7,682 bases of DNA from JAWXBK01 sp040878185 (GTDB lineage Bacteria; Pseudomonadota; Alphaproteobacteria; Dongiales; Dongiaceae), in assembly GCA_040878185.1 (NCBI GenBank), contig JBBDMS010000008.1, forward strand, positions 1 to 7,682, read 5' to 3'. The notes under the pieces were generated by a model. It searched no databases. It was given only the letters and a program-made list of their open reading frames with translations, and was not told the origin of the DNA. A program made the position numbers and the translations under genes. Positions 1 through 6,683 of the stretch are shown one piece after another (positions within the stretch are counted from its first letter, which is position 1; the number at the start of each line of letters is the position of its first letter).

Positions 1-177
1 GAACAGGCTCTTGATCATCGACCAGTTCTGCCAGTCGTAGCCGATCGCCGGATCGAGCGTGGACACGTCGTCCTTGTAGGTGATGACGATCTCGCCGCCC
101 TGTTTCGCCTGGGCGAAGGCGAGGCCCGGCGCCGCCAGCAGCAAGGCCGCGGTCGCCGCAATCAGAAGTTTACGCAT
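1..177 (-). CDS. ABC transporter substrate-binding protein, family 5 (N-terminal part; runs off the window)
   Basis: Only the first 59 residues are present and the gene continues past base 1. The protein begins MRKLLIAATAALLLAAPGLAFAQ: two basic residues, a hydrophobic core and a likely signal peptidase I site after AFA (about residue 22), so it should be exported to the periplasm. The mature start, with GGEIVITYKDDVSTLDPAIGYDW, has the 'G-G-x-(L/I)-x-(V/I)...(S/T)-L-D-P' opening typical of SBP_bac_5 proteins (DppA/OppA type), which bind peptides, opines, nickel complexes or other solutes. It lies 38 bp after the DppB-like permease on the same strand, as the likely last gene of that transporter unit in view. 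The start is supported by a GGAGG Shine-Dalgarno sequence (minus strand, bases 191-187) 9 nt upstream. Ligand cannot be told from this fragment. Confidence 0.85.
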   Translation of the reverse strand, partial: MRKLLIAATAALLLAAPGLAFAQAKQGGEIVITYKDDVSTLDPAIGYDWQNWSMIKSLF

Positions 178-186
178 GGGTTTAGT

Positions 187-206
187 CCTCCCTCCCCGGA
201 TGGGGA
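187..206 (-). promoter_or_regulatory. Ribosome binding site and small hairpin before the binding-protein gene
   Basis: On the minus strand a GGAGG motif (191-187) sits 9 nt before the ATG at 177, the clearest Shine-Dalgarno of the left-hand unit. Just upstream, 206-202 and 197-193 can pair as a 5-bp G/C hairpin (TCCCC/GGGGA, 4-nt loop). Binding proteins are usually made in excess over permeases, so a strong site here is sensible. A role of the hairpin in mRNA stability is only a guess. Confidence 0.5.
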
Positions 207-215
207 TGGGGCATT

Positions 216-1136
216 TCATCGGAGCCTGACGCGCGGGTCAACGAGCGGCGCGATCAAATCCGCCAGGAGGTTGCCGATCACGATGGCGGCGGCGGCTACC
301 AGGGTAACCCCCATGATTATGGGAATATCCAGACGCTGGATCGCCTGCCAGGCGAGCTGGCCGATACCGGGCCATCCGAACACCGATTCCACCACCACCG
401 CGCCGCTCATGAAGAGCCCGATATCGAGGCCGATCATGGCGGTAATCGGCAGGATCGCGTTGCGCAGCGCATGCACCAGCACGACCGAACGTTCGGCCAG
501 GCCCTTCGCCCGGGCGGTCCGCACATAATCCTGCCGCAGCACCTCGATCATCGAGGAGCGCATCATGCGCGAGTACCAGCCGCCGCCGGCGATGCCGAGC
601 GTCAGCGCGGGCAGGATCAGATGGCCGAGCGTGCCGTAGCCCGACAGAGGAAACCAGCCGAACCGATAGGCGAATATGTAGAGCAGCAGCAGGCCGACAA
701 CGAATTGCGGCGCCGAGACGCCGGCAAAGGAGAAGATCATGATGCCGCGATCGGAGCGCCGCCCGCGTTTCGTCGCCGCGTAGATGCCGGCGGGAATGCC
801 GATCGCGAGCTCGAAGAAGATCGCACCCGCCATCAGCAGCATCGTCGCCGGCAAACGCGACCAGATCAGCGTGCCGACTTCGGTCTTCTGCACATAGGAG
901 CGACCGAGATCGCCCTGTGCGAGGCGCAGCACATAGCTCGCATATTGTTCGTAGACCGGCCGGTCGAGCCCGAGCTGATGGCGGATCGATTCGACCGTCT
1001 CGGGCGTCGCACTGCGGCCGGCGATCATGCGCACCGGATCGGCCGGAATGAGGAAGCTGAGCGTGAAGGTGATCGCGGTCACGCCGAGCAGGATGAGCAG
1101 TGCTGCCGCGAGGCGTCGAATGAGGTAGCGGCCCAT
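216..1136 (-). CDS. ABC transporter permease, DppB/OppB type
   Basis: This 306-residue protein is an inner-membrane permease of a peptide/opine/nickel-type ABC importer (BPD_transp_1 fold). It opens MGRYLIRRLAAALLILLGV, a basic stretch followed by the first membrane helix (about 9-30), as in DppB. A periplasmic loop (about 31-95) contains the family pattern 'QLGLDRPVYEQY...GDLGRSY'. Further hydrophobic segments lie near 98-120, 131-157, 171-187, 227-250 and 272-296. The EAA loop that contacts the ATPase is at about 203-230 (DYVRTARAKGLAERSVV...LRNAILP). The C-terminal segment includes FGWPGIG (253-259), well conserved in DppB. Length matches the family. I chose the ATG at 1136 because it gives the normal DppB N-terminus. 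The open frame extends upstream to 1559, but only as an antiparallel-frame shadow of the neighbouring permease. Its ATG overlaps the upstream permease stop by one base (TGATG), implying translational coupling. Substrate is unknown. Confidence 0.93.
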   Translation of the reverse strand: MGRYLIRRLAAALLILLGVTAITFTLSFLIPADPVRMIAGRSATPETVESIRHQLGLDRPVYEQYASYVLRLAQGDLGRSYVQKTEVGTLIWSRLPATMLLMAGAIFFELAIGIPAGIYAATKRGRRSDRGIMIFSFAGVSAPQFVVGLLLLYIFAYRFGWFPLSGYGTLGHLILPALTLGIAGGGWYSRMMRSSMIEVLRQDYVRTARAKGLAERSVVLVHALRNAILPITAMIGLDIGLFMSGAVVVESVFGWPGIGQLAWQAIQRLDIPIIMGVTLVAAAAIVIGNLLADLIAPLVDPRVRLR

Positions 1137-1984
1137 CACCGGCCCCGCTGCGTCGGATCGAGCACGTCGCGCAGCGCATCGCCCATCAGATTGAAGGCGA
1201 GCGCCGCGAGCATGATCGCGATGCCGGGAAAGAACACGAGCCACGGTGCCGACAGGAAATAGGACTGGCTCTCGAAGATGATGCCGCCCCAGGACGGCGT
1301 CGGCGGGCGCACGCCGATCCCGAGGAACGACAAAGTCGCCTCGAGCAGCACCGTCGTCGCGATGCCGAGCGTCGCCCAGACCAGGATCGTCGGTACCAGA
1401 TGCGGCAGGAGATGCACGAAGACGATACGCGCATGGCCCGCGCCCAGCGCGCGCGCCGCCTCGATATATTCGCGCGCCGTGAGAGCCCGGGTTTCGATAT
1501 AGATGACGCGCGCGATCTGCACCCAGTTCACGAGCGCGATCACCATTGCGACGATCCACAAGGATGGGGCGAAGATCGCGGCCAGCGCGATCGCCAGCAG
1601 CAAGGCGGGAAACGCCATCATCAGATCGGTGAACCGCATCACCGCGCTGCCGAGCCAGCCGCCGGCATAGCCGGCGATCAGGCCAAGGAGGGTCCCGATG
1701 ACGACGGCGGCGCCGTTGGCGACGACGCCGATCACCAGCGACGTGCGCGCGCCGTAAAGCAGGCGCGACAGCAGATCGCGGCCGAGCAGATCGGTGCCCA
1801 GCAGGAACTCCAGGCTCGGCGGACGCGGCGATCCTTCGAGCGTCAGCCCTTCGAAGAATTGTTCGTTCGGGTCATAGGGAGCGAGCCAGGGTGCGGCGAG
1901 CGCCGCCGCGACGAACAAGGCAACGATCACGATACCGGCGAAACCGAGCCGGTCGCGCGCAATGCGTTTGAGAATCGACGCCAT
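1136..1984 (-). CDS. ABC transporter permease, DppC/OppC type
   Basis: A 282-residue inner-membrane permease, partner of the DppB-like protein. Residues 1-38 (MASILKRIARDRLGFAGIV..., one membrane helix) fit the OppC N-terminal domain. LLGTDLLGRDLLSRLLYGAR (61-80) is the hallmark 'GTDxxGRDxxSRxxYGxR' motif of DppC permeases. Five more hydrophobic stretches follow (about 83-107, 122-143, 145-160, 200-222, 247-266). The EAA loop is at 172-199 (EYIEAARALGAGHARIVF...LLPHLVP), and the C-terminus LMGDALRDVLDPTQRGR is typical. Length is normal for the family. It is the first permease gene in transcription order, and its stop overlaps the next start (TGATG). It begins 49 bp after the dehydrogenase stop with no clear Shine-Dalgarno, so it may depend on read-through from that gene. 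The order C-B-binding protein is the reverse of the usual A-B-C-D-F layout. Confidence 0.93.
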   Translation of the reverse strand: MASILKRIARDRLGFAGIVIVALFVAAALAAPWLAPYDPNEQFFEGLTLEGSPRPPSLEFLLGTDLLGRDLLSRLLYGARTSLVIGVVANGAAVVIGTLLGLIAGYAGGWLGSAVMRFTDLMMAFPALLLAIALAAIFAPSLWIVAMVIALVNWVQIARVIYIETRALTAREYIEAARALGAGHARIVFVHLLPHLVPTILVWATLGIATTVLLEATLSFLGIGVRPPTPSWGGIIFESQSYFLSAPWLVFFPGIAIMLAALAFNLMGDALRDVLDPTQRGR

Positions 1985-2033
1985 CGCGATCAGCGAACCG
2001 CGCTACGCGATTCTGGCGGCGGAAACGTCACGA

Positions 2034-3092
2034 TCAGTTATCCATGGTGAGCACGATCTTGCCGAACTGCCGGCCGCTCGCGAGATAGGCGAACGCGGCC
2101 GTTCCTTCCGACAGCGGAAAGCGGCGATCGATGACCGGTGCGATCGCGCGTCGCTGGACGAAGCGCAGCATCGCCTGGAACTCGCCGCGATGGCCCAATG
2201 TCGTGCCGAGAATGGATCGCCAGCCGAGAAACAGCGGCACGAGATCGGTTTCGACCCGGTCGCCCGAGGTCGAGCCGTACACGACCAGCCGGCCGCCGCG
2301 CGCGAGCACCTTCAGGCTGCGCTCCCACGTTACGTTGCCGACGCTTTCGACCACGATGTCGGCACCGGCGCCGTCGGTCGCATCGAGGATCGCCGCCGCC
2401 CAGTCGGTCATGCTGTCGAACGCGCCCGCTGCGCCGATCTCGAGCGCGCGCGCCCGTTTCTGCGGCGCGGTCGATGTGACGTAAACCCGGGCGCCCTGCG
2501 CGATCGCGAGTTGCAGCACCGCGAGCGCGGTGCCGCCGCCGATACCGGGAATGACCACGACGGCGCCGGGGACGATGCCGCCCTGGCTGACCAGCGCCCG
2601 CCAGGCGGTCGTCGCCGAGAGGCCGAGGGCGGCCGCCTCCGCCCAGTCGAGATGCGCGGGCTTCGGTTCGAGATTGACGCAAGGGATCGCGACCAGCTCG
2701 GCCAGGGTGCCGTCGCGCGGATGGCCCAGGATCTCGAAATTGGCCGGCGGCGCCCGGTCGCCGCGCGACCAGTTCAAGGCCGGGTTGACGATGACCGCAT
2801 CGCCGAGGCGCGGCCGCCGCACGCCCTTGCCGACCGCGATCACCTCGCCGGCGCCGTCGGAACCGAGCACGACCGGCGGGGCTTCGGCACGACGCCCCCG
2901 GCAGGTCCAGAGATCGCGATGATTGAGGGATGCCGCCTTGAGCCGGACCACGCAATCGCCCGGCGCCGGTTGCGGATCGGGATGGTCGACGAAGCGCGCC
3001 CCGAGCCGTTCCCCGATCTGATCCCCGGGCCGATCCTTGCCTGCAGACGGCAGGTCCGTCGGCGGCTCGCCACCATGCACGATCGCTTTCAT
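2034..3092 (-). CDS. Zinc-independent medium-chain dehydrogenase/reductase (YogA/quinone-oxidoreductase-like)
   Basis: A 352-residue cytosolic NAD(P)H-dependent oxidoreductase of the MDR superfamily. The GroES-like part includes LNHRDLW (56-62) and VLGSDGAGEVIAVG (75-88), patterns of the YogA-like 'zinc-type alcohol dehydrogenase' and quinone oxidoreductase groups. The Rossmann part has GIGGGTALAVLQLA (183-196) for the dinucleotide, followed by a strand (ARVYVTST, 201-208) and the conserved ending RQFGKIVLTM. The catalytic cysteine position holds Asn (LNH) and the structural four-cysteine lobe is absent (about 103-125 has none), so it is probably zinc-free. The N-terminus is about 17 residues longer than usual between MKAIV and the PDPQPAPG turn (39-45). 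The substrate cannot be inferred. The start at 3092 is chosen for the standard MKAIV opening, although no good ribosome binding site precedes it. It reads toward the transporter genes 49 bp away and may share their transcript. Confidence 0.88.
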   Translation of the reverse strand: MKAIVHGGEPPTDLPSAGKDRPGDQIGERLGARFVDHPDPQPAPGDCVVRLKAASLNHRDLWTCRGRRAEAPPVVLGSDGAGEVIAVGKGVRRPRLGDAVIVNPALNWSRGDRAPPANFEILGHPRDGTLAELVAIPCVNLEPKPAHLDWAEAAALGLSATTAWRALVSQGGIVPGAVVVIPGIGGGTALAVLQLAIAQGARVYVTSTAPQKRARALEIGAAGAFDSMTDWAAAILDATDGAGADIVVESVGNVTWERSLKVLARGGRLVVYGSTSGDRVETDLVPLFLGWRSILGTTLGHRGEFQAMLRFVQRRAIAPVIDRRFPLSEGTAAFAYLASGRQFGKIVLTMDN

Positions 3093-3151
3093 GGTCGCGG
3101 AGGCTATTGCATCGCACCGGTTCGGGCCAGCACTCCGGCGCGCGCTTCCGC

Positions 3152-3157
3152 TATAAT
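3152..3157 (+). promoter_or_regulatory. Possible -10 box for the DUF547 gene
   Basis: The 117-bp gap between the divergent dehydrogenase and DUF547 genes contains a perfect TATAAT, striking in such GC-rich sequence. It lies 52 bp before the chosen DUF547 ATG, which would give a leader of about 45 nt. No convincing -35 hexamer is found 16-18 bp upstream (the sequence there is G/C-rich), so the assignment rests on the -10 box alone. Read on the other strand the same bases give ATTATA, so they might also serve the divergent dehydrogenase. Confidence 0.35.
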
Positions 3158-3209
3158 GGTTCGGCTGACGTCGGCACCGGCCGAGCCGCAGCGGCGTGGC
3201 AACAGGATA

Positions 3210-4127
3210 ATGGCGGACGGGCGAGGGACCGGATCGATGTCGCGGACGGCCAGGCGGAGGGGCGATGGCAGCGGTGCCGTATATGACCGCCGCGCCCTGC
3301 TGCGCGCGGCGGCGTTGGGCGGCGTCGCGGCGCTCGCGCCGATACAAAGAGCGGCGCAGGCGGCACCCGATGCGAATCTGTGGGAGCGCTGGCTGCCCGC
3401 CGACGCGGCAAATCCGGCGCGGATCGATCACGATCCCTGGAACGCGCTGCTGCAGCGCTACCGCATCATCGGCACCGACGGCGTCGCCCGCTTCGCCTAT
3501 CGCGCGGTAACGTTCGAGGATCGCGACCGGCTGCATCGCTACATCGCAAGCCTCGCGGCGCTGCCGATCCGGCAGTACCGGCGCGAGGCGCAGTTCGCTT
3601 ACTGGGTTAATCTGTACAACGCGGTGACCGTCAATCTGATTCTCGATCACTATCCGGTCGAATCGATTCTCGACATCGACATCTCGCCGGGGTTCTTCAG
3701 CGACGGGCCGTGGGAATATCCGCTGGTCGAGGTCGAGGGCGCCGACGTGACGCTCGACGACATCCAGCATCGCATCCTGCGGCCGATCTGGCGCACGCCG
3801 CTGATCCATTACGCCGTGAACCGCGCGGCCAATGGCAGTCCCAATGTCGCCTCGGTCGCCTACACCGCGGAGAACAGTTCGCTGCTGCTGGTCGAGGGGG
3901 CCGCGATCTACATCAACGATCCGCGCGGCGCGCGGATCGACCGGGACGGCGATTTCGTCGTGTCGGAAATCTACGACGATTATGAAGACGATTTCGGCGG
4001 CAGCGAGGAATCGGTGCTCGCGCATCTGGCGCAATATGGCGCCGAACGGCTGCGCGCGATCCTGGTCGGCCGCGACGAGATCGACGATTACCGGTTCGAC
4101 TGGCGGCTCAACGACGCGGTGGTGTAA
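3210..4127 (+). CDS. DUF547 domain protein with Tat-type signal, cysteine-free
   Basis: A 305-residue protein. Residues 26-52 hold a twin-arginine signal (DRRALLRAAALGG, hydrophobic stretch, AQA cleavage site at 49-51), so it is predicted to be exported folded to the periplasm. The mature part matches DUF547: YWVNLYNAVTVNLILDHYP (131-149), then VTLDDIQHRILRPIW (180-194) and IHYAVN (199-204). The family normally reads H-(F/Y)-A-(L/V)-N-C-A-S-x-G-C-P here. This copy has N-R-A-A-N-G-S-P (204-211), so both signature cysteines are replaced (by Arg205 and Ser210), and no cysteine occurs anywhere in the protein. The biochemical function of DUF547 is not established to my knowledge. The start is uncertain: the ATG at 3210 follows a weak AGGA, while an in-frame ATG at 3237 follows GAGGGA and would give 296 residues with the signal intact. 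The gene is convergent with the amidase. Confidence 0.85.
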   Translation: MADGRGTGSMSRTARRRGDGSGAVYDRRALLRAAALGGVAALAPIQRAAQAAPDANLWERWLPADAANPARIDHDPWNALLQRYRIIGTDGVARFAYRAVTFEDRDRLHRYIASLAALPIRQYRREAQFAYWVNLYNAVTVNLILDHYPVESILDIDISPGFFSDGPWEYPLVEVEGADVTLDDIQHRILRPIWRTPLIHYAVNRAANGSPNVASVAYTAENSSLLLVEGAAIYINDPRGARIDRDGDFVVSEIYDDYEDDFGGSEESVLAHLAQYGAERLRAILVGRDEIDDYRFDWRLNDAVV

Positions 4128-4179
4128 CCGCGCGCCCAACGCGCCCGTCCAATGCGTCGGCGATGCGCCGGTCGCGCGC

Positions 4180-4208
4180 CTAGACGTTCGTGTGCAGCTA
4201 GACGTTCG
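4180..4208. repeat. Short direct repeat duplicating the amidase stop region
   Basis: The 11-base string CTAGACGTTCG occurs at 4180-4190 and again at 4198-4208, offset by exactly 18 bases. On the minus strand each copy reads CGAACGTCTAG, encoding ...Asn-Val-stop in the same frame. The amidase therefore has a second in-frame TAG six codons after the first, with the same last two codons. It looks like a small slippage duplication at the gene end. Confidence 0.7.
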
Positions 4209-5433
4209 CGCGCGCGACCATCGCCCGCAACAGCACGTCGCAGCCGGCGGCGAGATCCTTCGGCGCTGCGTTCTCGATCTCGTTATGGCTGATGCCGCCC
4301 TCGCAGGGCACGAACACCATCGCAGTCGGTGCGACGCGGCTGACATAGACGGCGTCGTGGCCGGCGCCCGAGACGATCTCGCGATTGGGCAGGCCGAGTT
4401 CCTCGGTTGCCTGCTGCACGGCGGCGACGCATTCCTTCGCGAACTTGACCGGCGGCGAATACCAGATCTCCTTGAAGTCGAGCGAGAGGCCGCCTTCGTC
4501 GGCGACCTCCTTGCAGCTCCGTTCGAGGTCCGCCGTCATCTTCTTCAGGACCGCTTCGTCGGGATGGCGCAAATCGACTGTGAAGAACACGCGGCCCGGG
4601 ATCACGTTCCGCGAGTTCGGATGCACCAGCATCATGCCGACCGTCGAACAGGCGTTCGGCAAATTCTGCAGGCCGATGCGATTGACATGCGTGACGATGC
4701 GCGAGGCGCCGACCAGCGCATCCTTGCGGCGCTTCATCGGCGTCGGCCCGGCATGCGCCTCCTGGCCGGTCAGCACGATCTCGAACCATTTGATGCCCTG
4801 CACGCCCTGCACCACGCCGATCGTCTTGCCCTCGGCCTCGAGGATCGGACCCTGTTCGATATGCGCCTCGAAGAACGCCGCGACCGGATGATCGCCGGGG
4901 GTTTCGTCGCCGGCATAGCCGATCCGCTTCAGCTCGTCGCCGATGGTCCGCCCTTCCGTATCCTTGCAGGCGAGCCCGTAATCGAGATCGAAGGCACCGG
5001 CGAAGACGCCCGAGGCGATCATCGCAGGCGCAAAGCGCGAGCCTTCCTCGTTGGTCCAGACCGACACCTCGATCGGGGCATTGGTCTCGTAATTGTAATC
5101 GTTGAGCGTGCGGATCACCTCGAGCCCGGCCATCACGCCATAGCAGCCGTCGAACTTTCCGCCGGTCGGCTGGGTGTCGAGATGGCTGCCGGTCACCACC
5201 GGCGGCAGGCTGTTATCCTTGCCGGGCCGGCGCGCGAAGATATTGCCCATCTTGTCGATGCGGATCGTACAGCCGGCCTCCTCGCACCAGCGCACGAAGA
5301 GATCGCGGCCTTGCTTGTCGAGATCGGTCAGCGCGAGGCGGCAGACCCCGCCCTTCTCGGTCGCGCCGATCTTCGCCAGCTCCATCAGGCTCTCCCAGAG
5401 CCGGTCGCCGTTGATGCGGATATTCGTGCTCAT
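4198..5433 (-). CDS. Zn-dependent hydantoinase/carbamoylase family amidase (M20 family; N-carbamoyl amino acid, ureidopropionate or allantoate hydrolase)
   Basis: A 411-residue cytosolic metallo-amidase of the AllC/HyuC/beta-ureidopropionase family, which removes carbamoyl or related ureido groups, typically releasing ammonia and CO2 from N-carbamoyl compounds. The five metal ligands of the family are all present: His84 and Asp95 in GSHLDTQPTGGKFDGCYG (82-99), Glu130 in TNEEGSRF (127-134), His191 in HIEQGPILE (191-199) and His383 in GGISHNEIE (379-387). The catalytic Glu129 precedes Glu130. The lid/dimer domain carries GQEAHAGPTPM (223-233), with Asn276 and Arg289 in the positions used for substrate carboxylate binding. 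Length is normal, and the protein looks intact. The start at 5433 has GGAAAGGG about 8 nt upstream. It is divergent from the hydroxyproline enzyme and convergent with DUF547. Substrate (N-carbamoyl-L-amino acid, beta-ureidopropionate or allantoate) cannot be settled from sequence alone, and no hydantoinase is adjacent. Confidence 0.93.
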   Translation of the reverse strand: MSTNIRINGDRLWESLMELAKIGATEKGGVCRLALTDLDKQGRDLFVRWCEEAGCTIRIDKMGNIFARRPGKDNSLPPVVTGSHLDTQPTGGKFDGCYGVMAGLEVIRTLNDYNYETNAPIEVSVWTNEEGSRFAPAMIASGVFAGAFDLDYGLACKDTEGRTIGDELKRIGYAGDETPGDHPVAAFFEAHIEQGPILEAEGKTIGVVQGVQGIKWFEIVLTGQEAHAGPTPMKRRKDALVGASRIVTHVNRIGLQNLPNACSTVGMMLVHPNSRNVIPGRVFFTVDLRHPDEAVLKKMTADLERSCKEVADEGGLSLDFKEIWYSPPVKFAKECVAAVQQATEELGLPNREIVSGAGHDAVYVSRVAPTAMVFVPCEGGISHNEIENAAPKDLAAGCDVLLRAMVARANV

Positions 5434-5481
5434 CGTTGCAGCCCTTTCCGGTGCCTCTTCGCCATCGTGTGCTGGCGCGCT

Positions 5482-5509
5482 AGCCTAGTCGTCCGCGATC
5501 TTGGGTCAA
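5482..5509 (-). promoter_or_regulatory. Candidate promoter of the amidase gene
   Basis: In the 102-bp divergent gap the minus strand carries TTGACC (5509-5504), five of six matches to the -35 consensus, then 16 bp and TAGGCT (5487-5482) as a weak -10. The amidase ATG lies about 48 bp downstream of the -10. No matching pair is evident for the plus-strand gene. This is a consensus match only. Confidence 0.35.
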
Positions 5510-5535
5510 TGGCGGGTTTGAGGGGCGGATCAGCG

Positions 5536-6570
5536 ATGTCGGCAACGGGCACGACAATCATCGAGACGGTCGAGATGCATACTGGCGGCGAACCGGTGCG
5601 CATCGTTACATCCGGCTATCCGCGGATCGAGGGCGCCACGATCCTCGACAAGCGGCGCTGTGCGCGCGAACGCTTCGACCATCTGCGCAAGCTTCTGATC
5701 TTCGAGCCGCGCGGCCATTACGACATGTATGGCGTGATACCGGTCGAGCCCGATCTGCCCGGCGCCGACATGGCGGTCCTGTTCATGCATAACGAGGGCT
5801 ATTCGACGATGTGCGGCCACGCGACCATCGCGGTCGGCCGTTTTGCCGTCGATCGCGGCATCGTCGCGCGGACATCGCCGGAGACCCCCGGCGCGCCCGC
5901 GCCCGAGACGATCGTGAACATTCAATGCCCCTGCGGGCTGGTGCGCGCGCGGGTCGCCGCCGACGGCGCGGTCGCGTTCGAAAGCGTGCCGGCTTTCGCC
6001 TTCGCGCTCGATGCGATGGTCGACGTGCCTGGGTTCGGCGAAGTCAAAACCGATATCGGCTATGGCGGCGCGTTCTATGCGATCCTGCCGGCGGAACGGC
6101 TGGGGCTTTCGATCGATGCCCGGTTACGCGATCTGGTCGATGCGGCCGATGCGATGACCAAGGCGACGGCAAAACAGATCGCGCTCGCGCATCCCGAGGA
6201 CAAGGATCTCGCCTTCCTCTACGGCACGATCCTGACGGATGGCGGCGATAGCGGCGGCGAGAGTGCTGGCCGGCCGTCCAAAAACATCTGCGTCTTCGCC
6301 GAACGCGAGGTCGACCGCAGTCCGACCGGCAGCGGCGTGACCGCGCGGATGGCGATCATGGCCGCGCGCGGCGATGTGGGCATGGACGAGACGCGCGCCT
6401 TCTCGAGCGTGACCGGCTCGGTCTTCACCGCGCGGCTCGTCTCGCATATCAAGACGGGCGATATCGATGCGGTACGCGTCGAGGTGTCGGGCCGCGCGCA
6501 TTACACCGGCGAGAGCCGGTTTACGCTCGAACCCGGCGACGAGCTCGGCCAAGGGTTTCTGCTGCGCTGA
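5536..6570 (+). CDS. Proline racemase superfamily enzyme, probable trans-3-hydroxy-L-proline dehydratase
   Basis: A 344-residue protein of the proline racemase fold. TVEMHTGGEPVRIV (11-24) is the family opening. The first catalytic cysteine is Cys93 in TMCGHATIAVG (91-101). The second site, normally DRSPCGTG in racemases and 4-hydroxyproline 2-epimerases, reads DRSPTGSGVTAR (260-271), with Thr264 in place of cysteine. Cys/Thr is the signature of trans-3-hydroxy-L-proline dehydratase, including the human enzyme, which forms delta-1-pyrroline-2-carboxylate by dehydration instead of racemising. Further matches are DIGYGGAFYAI (173-183) and the C-terminal HYTGESRFTLEPGDELGQGF (322-341). The expected next enzyme, pyrroline-2-carboxylate reductase, is not in the window. 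I chose the ATG at 5536, with GAGGGG about 10 nt upstream. An in-frame ATG at 5509 would add nine residues but lacks a good ribosome site. It is divergent from the amidase and followed by a palindromic element. Confidence 0.9.
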   Translation: MSATGTTIIETVEMHTGGEPVRIVTSGYPRIEGATILDKRRCARERFDHLRKLLIFEPRGHYDMYGVIPVEPDLPGADMAVLFMHNEGYSTMCGHATIAVGRFAVDRGIVARTSPETPGAPAPETIVNIQCPCGLVRARVAADGAVAFESVPAFAFALDAMVDVPGFGEVKTDIGYGGAFYAILPAERLGLSIDARLRDLVDAADAMTKATAKQIALAHPEDKDLAFLYGTILTDGGDSGGESAGRPSKNICVFAEREVDRSPTGSGVTARMAIMAARGDVGMDETRAFSSVTGSVFTARLVSHIKTGDIDAVRVEVSGRAHYTGESRFTLEPGDELGQGFLLR

Positions 6571-6582
6571 CCCCTCACCCTG

Positions 6583-6643
6583 CCCTCTCCCCCGTGCCGC
6601 GATCAGTCGCGGCCGGCCGCGACGTCCGGGGGAGAGGGTTTTT
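6583..6643 (+). terminator. Terminator-like hairpin after the hydroxyproline enzyme
   Basis: An 11-bp perfect stem (6583-6593 with 6628-6638) is followed at once by five T residues (6639-6643), as in a Rho-independent terminator on the plus strand. The 34-nt loop is long but can fold further, through a 6-bp hairpin (6597-6602 with 6607-6612) or a 16-bp palindrome (6607-6622). It starts 12 bp after the stop codon, so it could end the upstream transcript and insulate the HTH gene. The arms are part of a repeat element, so termination may be incidental. Confidence 0.5.
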
Positions 6644-6683
6644 CACTGTTGCCGGCTACAATATCGAGAACAACACGGACTTT

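Noticed and set aside
1962..3209. Long plus-strand open frame in front of and in frame with the DUF547 gene
   Set aside because: It runs antisense through the well-supported dehydrogenase, is rich in Arg/Asp/His/Ala as expected of a GC-rich shadow frame, and matches no domain. The Tat signal near 3285 marks the true N-terminus region.
4128..4197. Bidirectional terminator between the convergent DUF547 and amidase genes
   Set aside because: Only a weak 5-bp hairpin (4158-4170) is seen and no T-run follows on either strand, so I do not annotate it.
3093..4346. Minus-strand extension of the dehydrogenase frame over the DUF547 gene
   Set aside because: The encoded sequence is a low-complexity shadow with no domain, while MKAIV at 3092 is the standard start of the family.
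3832..5535. Plus-strand open frame fused upstream of the hydroxyproline enzyme
   Set aside because: It lies antisense to the complete amidase and DUF547 is read in another frame there. The family's normal N-terminus begins just after 5536.
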